DNA from: Fratercula arctica | Lineage: Eukaryota; Chordata; Aves; Charadriiformes; Alcidae | Reading direction: 5' to 3' | Assembly: GCA_947846985.1 (NCBI GenBank) | Contig: CANTUZ010000025.1 | Coordinates: 9,298,100-9,362,099 of the forward strand | Length of the DNA stretch: 64,000 nt | Shown here: positions 54,238 to 64,000 of the stretch, in pieces | Layout: the number at the start of each line of letters is the position of its first letter | Position numbering within the stretch: position 1 is the first letter of the stretch | The notes under the pieces: model-generated | Seen by the model: only the letters and a program-made list of their open reading frames with translations | What the model was told of the DNA's origin: nothing | Databases searched by the model: none | Translations under genes and position numbers: made by a program

Positions 54238-54714
54238 TTATAAACTAAATATAATTACAAATTTATGTACAAGCAAATTCATTTTATCAGTAAGGCTTAG
54301 CTTTTCCCTAATAATATTTCTAACATATTCACAGTATAACATATCACAGAAAATCCATATCTGTCACACAGATCTTTGGATAGTAGCATTGCAAGATGAC
54401 AATTCATTCTGCTTGATGAGTCTATTCAGTTTTATCCAGATACCCTCCAAATTCTGATTACAAATAGACTGTTCAATTATCCATTTTGCTCTGTAAAACA
54501 CAGAGAGTTTTAGTCTTTCCAAATTATTCCACAGTTCTTGAGCTAACGGAGGAATCTTTTCTTTAAGCTTAGGGCTAGGGAGAAAGACACTCCAAAACCT
54601 TTTCAATTTTTGTTTTCCATTAAGTGGTGGTTCTCCTTGATTCTGCAAGTTAATTGATTTGTGAACAGTTTGTGCTTGGATTAAAGTCTGCCCATGTTTC
54701 ATGTTAGACTGAAA
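54238..54714 (-). pseudogene. SHLD3: Shieldin complex subunit 3, C-terminal part, with a nonsense codon
   Basis: The minus-strand frame matches the C-terminal two thirds of SHLD3, the shieldin subunit that binds REV7 and helps 53BP1 protect broken DNA ends from resection. Visible blocks: F-Y-R-A-K-W-I-I-E-Q-S-I-C, L-E-G-I-W-I-K-L-N, N-E-L-S-S-C-N-A-T-I-Q-R, then a TGA at 54364-54366 where the family has Gly. The same frame continues [14 protein letters not shown] and [11 protein letters not shown] to a normal stop at 54238. The N-terminal third, with the REV7-binding segment, is replaced by ERV-F sequence beginning at 54715. It looks like a dead copy. Confidence 0.85.
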
Positions 54715-55308
54715 CTACTGCTGAGTAGCTGGTGCCGGTACAGGCAGGTTGGTGGCTGGTGCTGTGCAGGCAAAGTACCCTTTACTGGTGCAGGTGGGGG
54801 GTGGCTGGTGCCGGTGCCGATGGGGGAGGGGGGGGTGTAGCTTGGGGAGTGGCTTGTGCCAGTGCAGGCCACTCCTGCACTGATTTTTAATAAAAAACCA
54901 CCCCTGCAACACATTCAGGAAAACCAACAACAAAATCATGATTTTATGAAAGTACCATTCCTTTTCTAAGCAGCCCAAAAGGTTTCCATCCCCTAGCTCT
55001 GATGGTGTCACTTTGACATAAACATTAAAGGGTGAAGTAAAACTTCCCCAGATAAAACCAAAAGTGTACTTAGTAATAGAATCCAACACGTGATGCCCAA
55101 GATATGCAGGTAGAACTGTTATCCAAGTAATCATGTTATGCATTTGAATGACAATCCACACCAAAATAGCACCCTTAAACCACCGCATACAAACACAAAG
55201 AGCACATAAACCATGCAACATATTTGGCAGGTTAAGCAGCGTTGCATCAATTAACTTCAAACAAAGCTCTCTAAAGGCATGATATAACATTTTGCTTAAG
55301 AACGACAT
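54715..55308 (-). CDS. gag: ERV-F gag membrane leader, intact open frame (197 codons, truncated)
   Basis: A clean ATG start (M-S-F-L-S) like that of ERV-A. Hydrophobic segments lie at about residues 28-42 and 45-70 and again at about 122-138 (I-M-I-L-L-L-V-F-L-N-V-L-Q-G-W-F). Y-L-G-H-H is at about 69-73, then a proline/histidine-rich tail. Unlike ERV-A it has no frameshift, so it shows the undamaged layout of this domain. The frame stops at TAG 54715-54717, the junction with SHLD3, which is in the same frame beyond it. Confidence 0.7.
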   Translation of the reverse strand: MSFLSKMLYHAFRELCLKLIDATLLNLPNMLHGLCALCVCMRWFKGAILVWIVIQMHNMITWITVLPAYLGHHVLDSITKYTFGFIWGSFTSPFNVYVKVTPSELGDGNLLGCLEKEWYFHKIMILLLVFLNVLQGWFFIKNQCRSGLHWHKPLPKLHPPLPHRHRHQPPPTCTSKGYFACTAPATNLPVPAPATQQ

Positions 55309-55393
55309 GATGTGAGCTGTCTGTTCTCCCTGAGCAAGCTGGAATTCAAACTATTCAGGCAATCTATCAGACCCCTGGTCAAGCCCTGCTCGG

Positions 55394-55411
55394 GCCCCAC
55401 GTTGGGCACCA
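55394..55411 (-). other. ERV-F primer-binding site, tRNA-Lys1,2 type
   Basis: On the minus strand this is TGGTGCCCAACGTGGGGC, one base from the exact tRNA-Lys1,2 site (fourth base T for C), seven bases from the LTR. Confidence 0.9.
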
Positions 55412-55418
55412 ATAAATC

Positions 55419-56161
55419 TGTCATGGTTTTGGCTGGACTGGCCAATGAGACAAACGACAGATGCTTTCCCCCACCTCTCAAAAACTCCAAGGAGAGGAGG
55501 GAGAGAGATAAAGATATTTATGAGTTTAGAAGAAACTAAACTACTTTAATGAAATATTAATAATAAAATATAAAGGAAATAATGAAATAGATACAGTATA
55601 TAAAAAACCACATCAAGCTCCCAGGATGACGATCACGTCACCAGCAGGCACAGGGAAGTCCCAGACTGGAGTCAGCGATGGACAGGAGCTGAATTCTGGA
55701 TCTGGAGTCAGGAATGCACAGATTGGGATCAAAGGCAGATGAACAGACAAGGGTCCTCCTCAGATGTTGGCCATTGAAGAAAGAGGGCTGACCCTTTGAT
55801 CCCTTAGCTTTTATACTGAGCATGATGCAGATGGGATGGAATACCCTGTTGGTCAGTTTTGGGTCACCTGTCCTGTCCACTGCTCCCCATAGGTGCGATC
55901 CCTCTATGCCTTTACGTTTCCAACCCTCCAATGTGTCAAATAACAAAGTTAGCTGACCTTGGTTGTTATAGCAATAAGTATAAGCAAGAGCCTCTCTGCA
56001 TACCATTCCTTGGCATGAACTATAAACATAGGCCTTATCACTCTGAGAACGAGCAGTTTTCTGCACAATATGCTGTAAATTCCAGAGAGTTAGAAGAGGC
56101 TTAACTGAAAATTAAAATTACTGAATCGAAAGTTGTTTCTGTTTTACCTCAAAACTGGACA
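55419..56161 (-). mobile_element. ERV-F 5' LTR
   Basis: 743 bp; plus-strand ends TGTCATGGTTTTGGCTGG and AAAACTGGACA. The TATA box (reverse of TATAAAAG) is at 55808-55815. It matches both ERV-A LTRs and the solo LTR at 1436-2044. Confidence 0.9.
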
Positions 56162-57171
56162 CCCAGGCTGAACATAATTACCAGTGTAACTTTAGTACGC
56201 TGAACATTAGTGTTATGCATGCAGTGTACTCAACATTGTCCCTCCTAAGAGTGACTTTTACTGTCACCATCTCATACTGGTCATCCATCTGTTATTATTC
56301 TTGCTATATTGTTCTGATGCATATTAAAAAGAAAATTTTTACAATTAAGGACAACTTAGAAGTTATCTCAGATGTCAAATTTTACATACTAAGGTAACCA
56401 TCATTATCTTTTCCTAGAGATTATGTACACATGTGACTGTATTTCTAATAAGTGTAACAAAGTAGGAAGTGAAAAATTCATTTAAAACATCATCTACTAC
56501 TACTGCCTATTTTATAAAATTTACCATTTTTATATAGCTTTTTTTAAAAGTATTTTCCTCCTACACTTCAACGTGCTAAGACAGGGCATATAAAGCAACT
56601 AGAAAATGCATTGTACATTATAAAAACCCTTCCTGAAATAGTACTGACAGATATAGCAGTTTTTAAAGTCACAGGCTAAAAGGGAAGCACAATGCACAAA
56701 ATAAAGTTGTCTGCTTTTTTCCATTTTATATTAGAACTACACATTTAGTTTTATTCTCAGAGCTTCTGAGCAATGCATGCAGACGTCCTTTTGGAATAAC
56801 TTAAGGACTTGATAATTCCTTAATTTATCAGACTTTTAGAATAATTTTTAGAATAACTGAAGGGGACTCAATAAGTCCTTACAGATTTTATACTCTAAAA
56901 AAATACATCATTGCTTTCTTTCATACAAAGATTATATTAAATGCAGGGGGGGAAAGAACAACTACAAACACTACTGTGAAACATAACATAACATGCAGTC
57001 TCTTGCTCTCCTGTTGTGTTTTTTTCCCTCCCTAACACGTTTGCAATCATTTCAGGCTCCCTGCCAGAGATCAGCAACATACAATGATATTAAAATCAAC
57101 AAAATCTAGGATTGCTTAATCATTACACTGTCAAGATTTTGTTTAAAATAAACACAATGCAAAGAAACATG
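56162..57171. other. Unique AT-rich DNA, no gene seen
   Basis: About 1 kb. I looked on the minus strand for the missing SHLD3 N-terminus and did not find it. No repeat recognised. Confidence 0.4.
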
Positions 57172-58866
57172 TTGAGGGCCCCAGAGCTGGACACAGTACT
57201 CCAGGTGGGGTCTCACCAGAGCAGAGTAGAGGGGCAGAATCACCTCCCTCGACCTGCTGGCCATACTTCTTTTGATGCAGCCCAGGATGCGGTTCACTTT
57301 CTGGGCTGCGAGCGCACATTGCCAGCTCATGTTGAGCTTCTCATCAACCAGCACCCCCAAGTCCTTCTCCTCAGGGCTGCTCTCAAGCCATTCTCTGCCC
57401 AGCCTGTATTTGTGCCTGGGATTGCCATGACCCAGGTGCAGGACCTTGCACTAGGCCTGGTTGAACTTCATGAGGTTCGCACAGGCTGTGTTAGGGATAA
57501 TAGAGGATGGTCTGAGTGAGACACGACGGAAAATTACTAGTTGAACCAAACCCAGTATACATGCCAAGAAAAAGGACCTCAGTACTGTTGCTGCAAAAAC
57601 TACGTGTGTATCCATGAGAACCTGACCTTCGAAGATCACAAGAAGGGAGTGCAACAATGTGGTCACGTATCAGATAGCCGCTGTTAGCAAAGCTGGATCA
57701 TGAGTCTGGTAAGGCTCGCTGCATGCGCTGGCCACGCGTGCAGCGACTCTAGCCTGTACTTTTCCACTCAGTCTGGTGCAGGATATAAGGGGGCTGTCTC
57801 GGGCCAGAGAGGGAGGGAGACATGAGCGCACTTTGAAGATATAGGGGACGCCCTGAACAAGCGCTGTGCCTGCCTTCCCTCTGCTGTACCGATGTAGCTC
57901 CTTGTTATCCTGCTGCTCAGCGGTACTACTACAATCTATGGGGTGGTAAGACTCTCTCAAGTAACTTTTGGGACATTTGGGAACTGCTTTGCAAGGCTTC
58001 ACAATAAAGCTGAATTCACTGCTTTTTTTTCTCTGTAGCAAGGCTTCACAATAAAGCAGAGTTAACCTTTTTTTTTTTTCCTTTGTGTGAGCTCCGGTTT
58101 GTACATTGGAATCTTTAAAAAAGAACCAGTTCCACAGGCCCACCTCTCAAGCCTGTCAAGGTCCCTCTGGATGGCATCCCTTCCCTCCAGCTTGTCGACT
58201 GTGCCACACAGCTTGGTGTCATGGGCAAACTTGCTGAGGGTGCACTCAATCCCACTGTCCATGTCACCAACAAAGATGTTAAACAGCACAGGTCCCAATA
58301 CCGACCCCTGAGGAACTCTTTCATCACTGGTTTACACTTGGACATTGAGCCATTGACCGCAAATCTTTGACTGCGACCATCCAGCCAGTTCCTTATCCAC
58401 CAAGCATTCCACCCGTCAAATCCATGTCTTTCCAATTTAGAGACCAGGATGTCATGTGGGACAGTGTCAAACGCTTTGCATAAGTCCAGTTAGATGACAT
58501 TGGTTTCTCTTCCCTTATCCACCAATGCTGTAACCGCATTGTAGAAGGCCACCAAATTTGTCAGGCATGACTTGCCTTTAGTGAAGCCATGTTGGCTGTT
58601 GCCAATCACCTCCTTATTTTCCACGTGCCTTAGCAGAGTTTCTTGCTGGGCACAGAGGTGAGACTGACCGGCCTGTAGTTCCCCGAGTATTCCTTTTTTC
58701 CCTTTTTAAAAATGGGGGTTATGTTTCCCCTTTTCCAGTTGGTGGGAACTTCACTGGACTGCCACGACTTCTCAAATATGATGGCTAGTGGCTTAGCAAC
58801 TTCATCCGCCAGTTCCCTTGGGACCCACAGATGTGTCTTATCAGGTCCCATGGATTTGTGCACCTA
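57172..58866 (-). mobile_element. CR1-d LINE fragment, split by a solo LTR
   Basis: Two pieces (57172-57486 and 58135-58866) cover the RT core, from M-H-K-S-M-G-P-D-K (58863) through motif C (K-F-A-H-D-T-K-L, first catalytic Asp lost) to L-E-Y-C-V-Q-L-W (57190). Both the C-terminus with the CR1 tail and the 5' part are missing. Motif B is replaced by V-M-K-E-F-L-R-G, the same lesion as in CR1-c at 44711-46993. The left edge is an internal CR1 position, so it was cut by a deletion. Confidence 0.88.
57487..58134 (+). mobile_element. Solo LTR, family L, inside CR1-d
   Basis: 648 bp from TGTGTTAGGGATAATAG to CCAGTTCCA, flanked by the direct repeat CAGGC (57482-57486 and 58135-58139; ACAGGC if the terminal A is shared). 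TATA (GGATATAAGG) is near 57782. There are two AATAAA signals (58003-58008 and 58050-58055) within a duplicated GCAAGGCTTCACAATAAAGC unit. Part of this LTR is also present in ERV-C (41848-42237). Confidence 0.87.
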
Positions 58867-61733
58867 AAATTTCCAGGTAATGAATGTGGAATGTTCTTTT
58901 TCATTCAGAGAAGCTCATAGTACTGTTAAGCATTGTAAAACAGATATCTTAGAAAAAGAAAGTCATAAAATTTTATCTTTATCTTCTCTGTGAACCTGGG
59001 CTTACACCTGTATTTACAAAGGGACTACCGTATTTTAAATTAGTGTCTAAGGGTTCCTGAATAGGTATTAGTTTCCTGATGCTCTAAATACTAAATAAAC
59101 CATGCAATTAAATATGTAGTTTCTTTGACAAACAGATTTGTCTGGATTCATGATGAAGTGATATTATGGTAGTATCAGTGATAACAAACCTGGTTTTAAA
59201 GTGTAAACTAATTCTATATATACAATAATTGTTAGTGGCAGGCTATCAACAGGAATTTCACTACTGTAGAAGTGTCTGCAGACAGTATTTGAAAGGATAA
59301 GATACAGCTTTTATCCTACAGTGGGAGTTTATTTTAGGCAAAAGATGACAAGTGCTTATAATTCTGTCAGAATAGGAATTGCCTATTCAACATAGGGTTA
59401 CAGAGAAGCCAAGTTATCAGAAGAAGTTGTACCAAGAGCTTGTTAATAGAACTGTCTGCAGTAGCTTTGAATAGCAGAGTGGGGGGGGAAGCTGTTGGAA
59501 GGAGAAAAATCATCAGAGTAGGAGATATATAATGTAGTGATCCATGAAAGAAATGTTTAAATATCAAATTAGCTTGAATAAGAATTTACTTTGAGGTAAG
59601 AGGATCTGCTAGAGTGTAGATTAAACTGAGAGCAATATTAAGGCTCTCTCTGAGATGCTTCCATGGAAATGGGAGTCAGGAAAAGAAATAGTGCTGTATG
59701 AGAGAGGTTGGGGCAGGGCATGAGTGTCATGAATGATTGCCGATCTAGAAGACATGGTTAAGAGAGTCACAATTTGTTTTATTTCTATCTATGACTGTAC
59801 AGCTACATGAGATTTCTTCAAGTATGCTTTTAAGGGAGGTATGCTAGTGAATGAGACTCAAACACAGAAATGTTTCACAACAGTAGGGAAGACCACTGCT
59901 TGTATCTTGTAAACTAAAAGTAGCCATTTTTATTGTAATAGGGAACTTGTCACTTTTTTATTGTGCTTTTTTTTTCCATCACACCAGACATCTGAAAGTA
60001 TCCTATCATAATTTTTTATGGGTTTCAGGTTTAACAAAAATTAAGCTTTATAAATACATTTAAAGTTTTTTCATCTTTTATAATACTGATGAGCTTTTGA
60101 TGAAACACAGTGAAATGTTATTAAACTTGTAAGGCTTCTACAGAAAGTAGGAGGGAAGAAAAGCTTCATCTGTTGTGTCTGGGATAGTAGACTTGCAGCC
60201 TACTGGCTAGTTCTAGAAAGAAGGATGTTATGTTGTGACCAGCAGTTGCTCAAAAAAACGATAGGTGGAAAACTTTAGCAAAACAGCTTGAAAGTAAAAA
60301 TACTTCTGTGAATAAAAATGTTCTGACTGGTGATTTTGGTCGGAAGAGGGTCGTAGCCACTCTTAGTCTCACCAGGTCCATAAGAACATCTTAAAATTAT
60401 TATTGCTTCCAGCATGTAAAAATGATGTGGTTTTTTGGAGTGCATCTCGTCATGGCCCCTCTTTGAGGTGTCTGTGCATTTGTTGTCTTGCTCTAATAAC
60501 CTAGTAGTTACTGCTGTTGGTTAAATCCGCTGAGCTTGTGGCTGTTTCCTTCTGAGTGCTCAGTAGTGGAGCTGGGAAGGAGGCATGGCAACTCTGGGCC
60601 TGTTACAGGGAAATTCTCATCCTTCCCTCCCTTCCATTTGAGGGCCTGTGGGGAAACAAGCTCCATTTTCACCCATTTCTGCAATTGCCATTCTGCCCTT
60701 TAATGAGGTAGTCTCAGGAAGCTGTTTATTATCTAAATCTATAGGATCGCTGTCAAGAGAAAATTCTGTCAAAAGAAAAGCTGTATAATCAGGCCATAAA
60801 GCTACCTGTGTTGAACAAAGTTCCTTAATCAGTAACTATGGGTTTTATGGATGCTTTTAGTTGGTAATTTAACCTATACAATTCAGCAGATAGACTTGCT
60901 TGTTTTCCTTTGCTCTTATTACTAAATCACTTAATCCTATATTCGTCCAAGTTTTCAGAAGGAGTCTTGGGAATTTTTTGAAAGAGATACTTGGGGATCT
61001 ATATGAAAGCTGTATTTTTTCCCTTCTGAAGTGGACACTTGGTATAAATTTGCTGGCCTGTGTTTTGTATACATATATATAACTGTATGGGAAGGCAGGA
61101 TTAGAAGTACTTTGTCAATTGGGATTTCTGGAAATATGGAGTCTGCAAGTGAAAATTGATGACACATTGTGTACATCCTTAGCAAAATGTTCTAATAGTT
61201 CATAAAATCTTGCCATGAGAGGAAAATATTTAGTCGTGAACTGGTAGGACTAAAGCCTGTCCAAACCATATTACTCTGCAGAGTAAACTAAACATAGATT
61301 TTTTTAAAATTTTTTTGTGAGTTCTTTAATGAAGTTGACTGTGATTAATTTTCTGGTGGAGAATATTAAATCATTATGTACATGTTGAAGGTATGTGAGC
61401 TGTCTAGTGGTTATCTTCAACTGGATTAACATTCTTTAACCAAAAAGATGTAATGGAAAAGCTTTTTCAATTTTCAAAATTTTCAAGCTTTTGAAGCCAT
61501 ATATTTTGGAGATGATGTTGATTCAGGCAGTATATTGGGGGGGGGAATCTATAAAATGGTCTTTTTAGAAGAAGATTCCTTTTAAAGCTTTTCCCTTAAA
61601 ATATCCTGATTTGGGAGAAGAGGTGAATCATTTCTTGTAACCTGCTTCCTCTCTTCTCCTTCCTGCATGGGATTAGGTTTTCTGGAAATATGTAGACTAG
61701 GGAACTGTGGGGAAGGATGTGTTTATACAGCAG
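58867..61733. other. Unique AT-rich DNA, no gene seen
   Basis: About 2.9 kb with no LINE, LTR or exon that I recognise; it may be intronic or intergenic. Short frames near 60900-61185 look like chance. Confidence 0.4.
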
Positions 61734-62311
61734 TGTCATGGTTTCAGATGGGATGGAGTTAACGTTTTTGCTAGCAGCTGGTGTAGTGCTATGTTTTGGA
61801 TTTGGGATGAGAAATACCGTTGACAGTACACTGGTGGTTTTAGTTGTTGCTACGCAATTAAGGCCTTTTCTGCCCCTCACTTCACCCCGCCAGCGAATAG
61901 GCTGGGGGGGTGCACAAAAAGTTGGGAGGAGACACAGCCAGGATAGATGACCCCAACTGACCAAGGGAATATTCCATGCCATATGACATCATGCTCAATA
62001 TATAAAGCTGGGTGAAGAAGGAAGGGGGGACGTTCAGAGTTATGGCATTTGTCTTCCCAAGTAACCGTTACGTGTGATGGAGCCCTGCTTTCCTGGAGAT
62101 GGCTGAACACCTGCCTGCCAATGGGAAGCAGTGAATGAATTCCTTGTTTTGCTTGTGTGCGTGGCTTTTGCTCTACCTATTAAACCATCTTTATCGCAAC
62201 CCATGAGTTTTTCCTCACTTTTACTCTTCTGATTCTCTCCCCCATGGCATCTGGGGGGAGTGAGTGAGCGGCTGCGTGGTTCTAGCTGCTGGCTGGGGTT
62301 AAACCATGACA
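61734..62311 (+). mobile_element. LTR, family M (probable solo LTR)
   Basis: 578 bp from TGTCATGGTTTCAGATGGG to TAAACCATGACA. TATAAA is at 62001-62006 and ATTAAA at 62179-62184. The last 100 bp (GAGTTTTTCCTCACTTTTAC, GAGTGAGTGAGCGGCTG, GGGGTTAAACCATGACA) resemble the end of family J at 2607-2988. No internal region is attached. Flanks AGCAG and AACAT do not match. Confidence 0.78.
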
Positions 62312-62704
62312 AACATTTTTGGAGGCTCTGGCTTCTCACTTTAGCTGAGCAGCTCTGCTAAGGAAGCCTTTAACAGTTTATGGCTCAGGTGAATTCTCCC
62401 TGCCATCATCATAATGACAGGGCTGAAAACACTTTCTATCATTAGAAACTGTTGAACTGATACATGCAAGTTCTGGCATCCTTCACGGAATCCATCCAAT
62501 TGGTATTGTCTACATTCATATATTTTTGCTAGTGTTTGAGTGCTAAGATAAAACTTGAAAACATTGTGCAAGAAAACGTGACTGTAACATAACATTCTCT
62601 CTGCTTTGTTCAGACATTTAGAGACAAGTTGCTCTTTTATTCCTTGCATTATTTATAATCCTTTTGCAGACAAGCTTCATGCTTTTTGCAAATTTAATGG
62701 AATT
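62312..62704. other. Unique DNA, no gene seen
   Basis: Short unique interval between an LTR and a CR1 tail. No structure recognised. Confidence 0.4.
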
Positions 62705-62876
62705 TTTCAGAGTTGGAAGGGACCTCTAGAGATCATCTAGTCCAACTCCCCTGCTAAAGCAGGATTGCCTAGAGCACATTACTCAGGACTGCATCCCGGC
62801 GGGTCTTGAAAGTCTCCAGAGAAGGGGACTCCACAGCCTTCCTGGGCAGCCTGTTCCAGTGCTCTGTCACCCTCAC
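62705..62876 (-). mobile_element. CR1 LINE 3' fragment
   Basis: Reverse of the ORF2 end ([15 protein letters not shown]) and the 3' untranslated GGACTAGATGATCTCTAGAGG block. The ATTCTATG tail is lost at the left edge and the copy is only about 170 bp. Confidence 0.85.
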
Positions 62877-63766
62877 CGACATTTGTATTGTTGGATAGTG
62901 TCAGTCTTAATATCTTCACACAGCTCTGTCACTATCTCATTCCTGGCTGACATCCTGAATGGGATCACCCGGCCAAACCGGTTTCAGAGCACAAAAGGTG
63001 AGATGCAGGGAGTTGTCATTCGACTCAGCTCCATCTCGCCTTGACAGATGCTTATTGATCCCTATCTATGCAGAGGTAACTTGGGGGGAGCTGTGGAAAT
63101 GGCTCAGCCCGGGGTTGTCTCAACACTGCATCACAATAAGAACCAACACGAATGGTGCCTTTAACAAACAAAATGCCCTGAGTCACCTCCCACCACTATT
63201 CAGTGAGTGTGAGTACCAGACATCACAAAATAAACAATACTACCTAAGGGGCGATCAAACCACCAGAGATAACCATCCCAGATAGTGCAATCCATTCAGG
63301 CACAATCCTGCCCACCCATTGAAACAGGATATTTAAGCCAAAAATTTTGGGGAGGAAAATGGGGAGTTTTCCAATACAGCTGGCCTGTAGGAGATTCTGT
63401 CCCCCTTGTCCAGGACGCTGTGCAAGGTAACTTCCCAGGGATTGAGTGGCCTTACCTGAGAGAGAGGGTAAGTGATTTAATAATGTACGTATGATGTCTA
63501 GCATGCTCTAAGATCGTGATTTGTGCACTCGTTTAAGGTATTCATATCTAGCACACTGGTGGTTTGTGTTGTTACTTTTCGGGATCACTTGTTAGGTGGT
63601 AATAGTGTATTCTGTGATTTGTTTTGTTCTTTTTCTCTTAAATTGCAATAGTGCATTCTTCCATTGTATCCATAAAACCCGCAATAGTGGCGTATCGGAC
63701 CTGTGAGTGAAGTCCTAATAAACTGTTAATTTGAACCTCTCAGTGAAGTCTTTTTCTCTCCACCAC
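62877..63766 (+). other. Unassigned, LTR-like right part
   Basis: The left part has a readable stretch (63330-63475, W-G-G-K-W-G-V-F-Q-Y-S-W-P and G-I-E-W-P-Y-L-R-E-R) ending in a consensus splice donor, AGGGTAAGTG at about 63467. The right part has AATAAA (about 63715) and ends TCTCCACCACA just before gag sequence. This suggests the end of an LTR. I could not find its start, and I do not recognise the protein. Confidence 0.35.
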
Positions 63767-64000
63767 AGCAATACATGATATCATCCCTAAAGGGATACCT
63801 GCTCCTCACACTTAACAGGAGTCACCTCCAGAGGGTGAGGGATTGTGGTGATCTTCCAAGAGCCCTGTCAATACCTGATTCTCTAGCCAATGGTCCCAGC
63901 CGCTTGGCTTCTCTACCATCTAAGTCCAATCTATCGTCTCCAGTATCCCAGCATCGGAGCAGCCAAGTAACCACTTGCTCGCTTTCCTGATGGCTGTAAT
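63767..64000 (-). pseudogene. gag: Gag fragment of an ERV-A/B-type provirus at the window edge
   Basis: Minus-strand text V-V-T-W-L-L-R-C-W-D-T-G-D-D-R-L-D-L-D-G and S-R-Y-P-F-R-D-D-I matches the capsid block of ERV-A (19300-19510) and ERV-B. An in-frame TGA follows L-T-L-W-R. The element continues beyond 64000. On the left it abuts the LTR-like end at 63766. Confidence 0.85.

Larger units (their letters stand above)
54715..56161 (-). mobile_element. ERV-F, 5' half of an ERV-A-type provirus
   Basis: 5' LTR (55419-56161), primer site (55394-55411) and membrane leader of gag (55308-54715). Everything after the proline-rich linker is missing, including pol and the 3' LTR, because the element is joined directly to SHLD3 coding sequence at about 54715. 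The flank to the right (56162 on) does not contain the lost SHLD3 start, so a deletion or rearrangement followed the insertion. Confidence 0.88.

Noticed and set aside
61734..62311. Open frames in the family-M LTR considered as genes
   Set aside because: The segment has LTR ends, a TATA box and a poly(A) signal; the frames are incidental.

Overview
This is bird nuclear DNA. Almost every recognisable sequence is a retroelement. The main evidence is many CR1 LINE copies with the avian 3' tail (repeats of ATTCTATG), a provirus with a tRNA-Trp-type primer site and an alpharetrovirus-type Env TM segment, and fragments of two vertebrate host genes, CENPK and SHLD3. In human both genes lie in 5q12, a region I recall as corresponding to the avian Z. 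Both fragments carry in-frame stops, so this copy looks decayed. That would fit a W-linked gametolog or another degenerate copy, but this is inference. I saw no CRISPR array, bacterial operon, rRNA or tRNA gene.

Left arm (1-8.9 kb): AT-rich unique DNA with a CR1 tail, a truncated CR1 (4.9-5.9 kb) and solo LTRs of several families, some with matching target-site duplications.

First nested block (8.9-25.2 kb): a very decayed plus-strand provirus (ERV-D) has an LTR, gag, pol and an env remnant. Its gag is split by a solo LTR that itself contains two CR1 insertions. Its pol is split by another solo LTR. Its 3' part ends at a second provirus (ERV-A, 17.26-25.16 kb), which has two LTRs, a tRNA-Lys-type primer site, gag-pro-pol remnants and a CR1 inserted in pol. 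ERV-A has no env.

Second nested block (26-48.6 kb): an old plus-strand CR1 is interrupted by a second CR1. That CR1 is interrupted by a composite bounded by LTRs of the ERV-B family. ERV-B (minus strand) keeps an uninterrupted protease-RT-RNase H-integrase frame of 1026 codons. Its gag is split by ERV-C, a plus-strand provirus with an alpharetrovirus-like primer site and a scrambled interior. A minus-strand CR1 also sits in the old CR1.

Right arm (48.6-64 kb): four CENPK exons (minus strand), then an SHLD3 coding fragment joined directly to a 5' half-provirus (ERV-F), a CR1 split by a solo LTR, about 3 kb of unique DNA, one more LTR, and at the edge a gag fragment of the ERV-A/B type.

The most unusual theme is that three independent proviruses (A, B, F) begin gag with a multi-pass membrane segment sharing a Y-x-G-H-H signature, and the two that retain a 3' end have no env.
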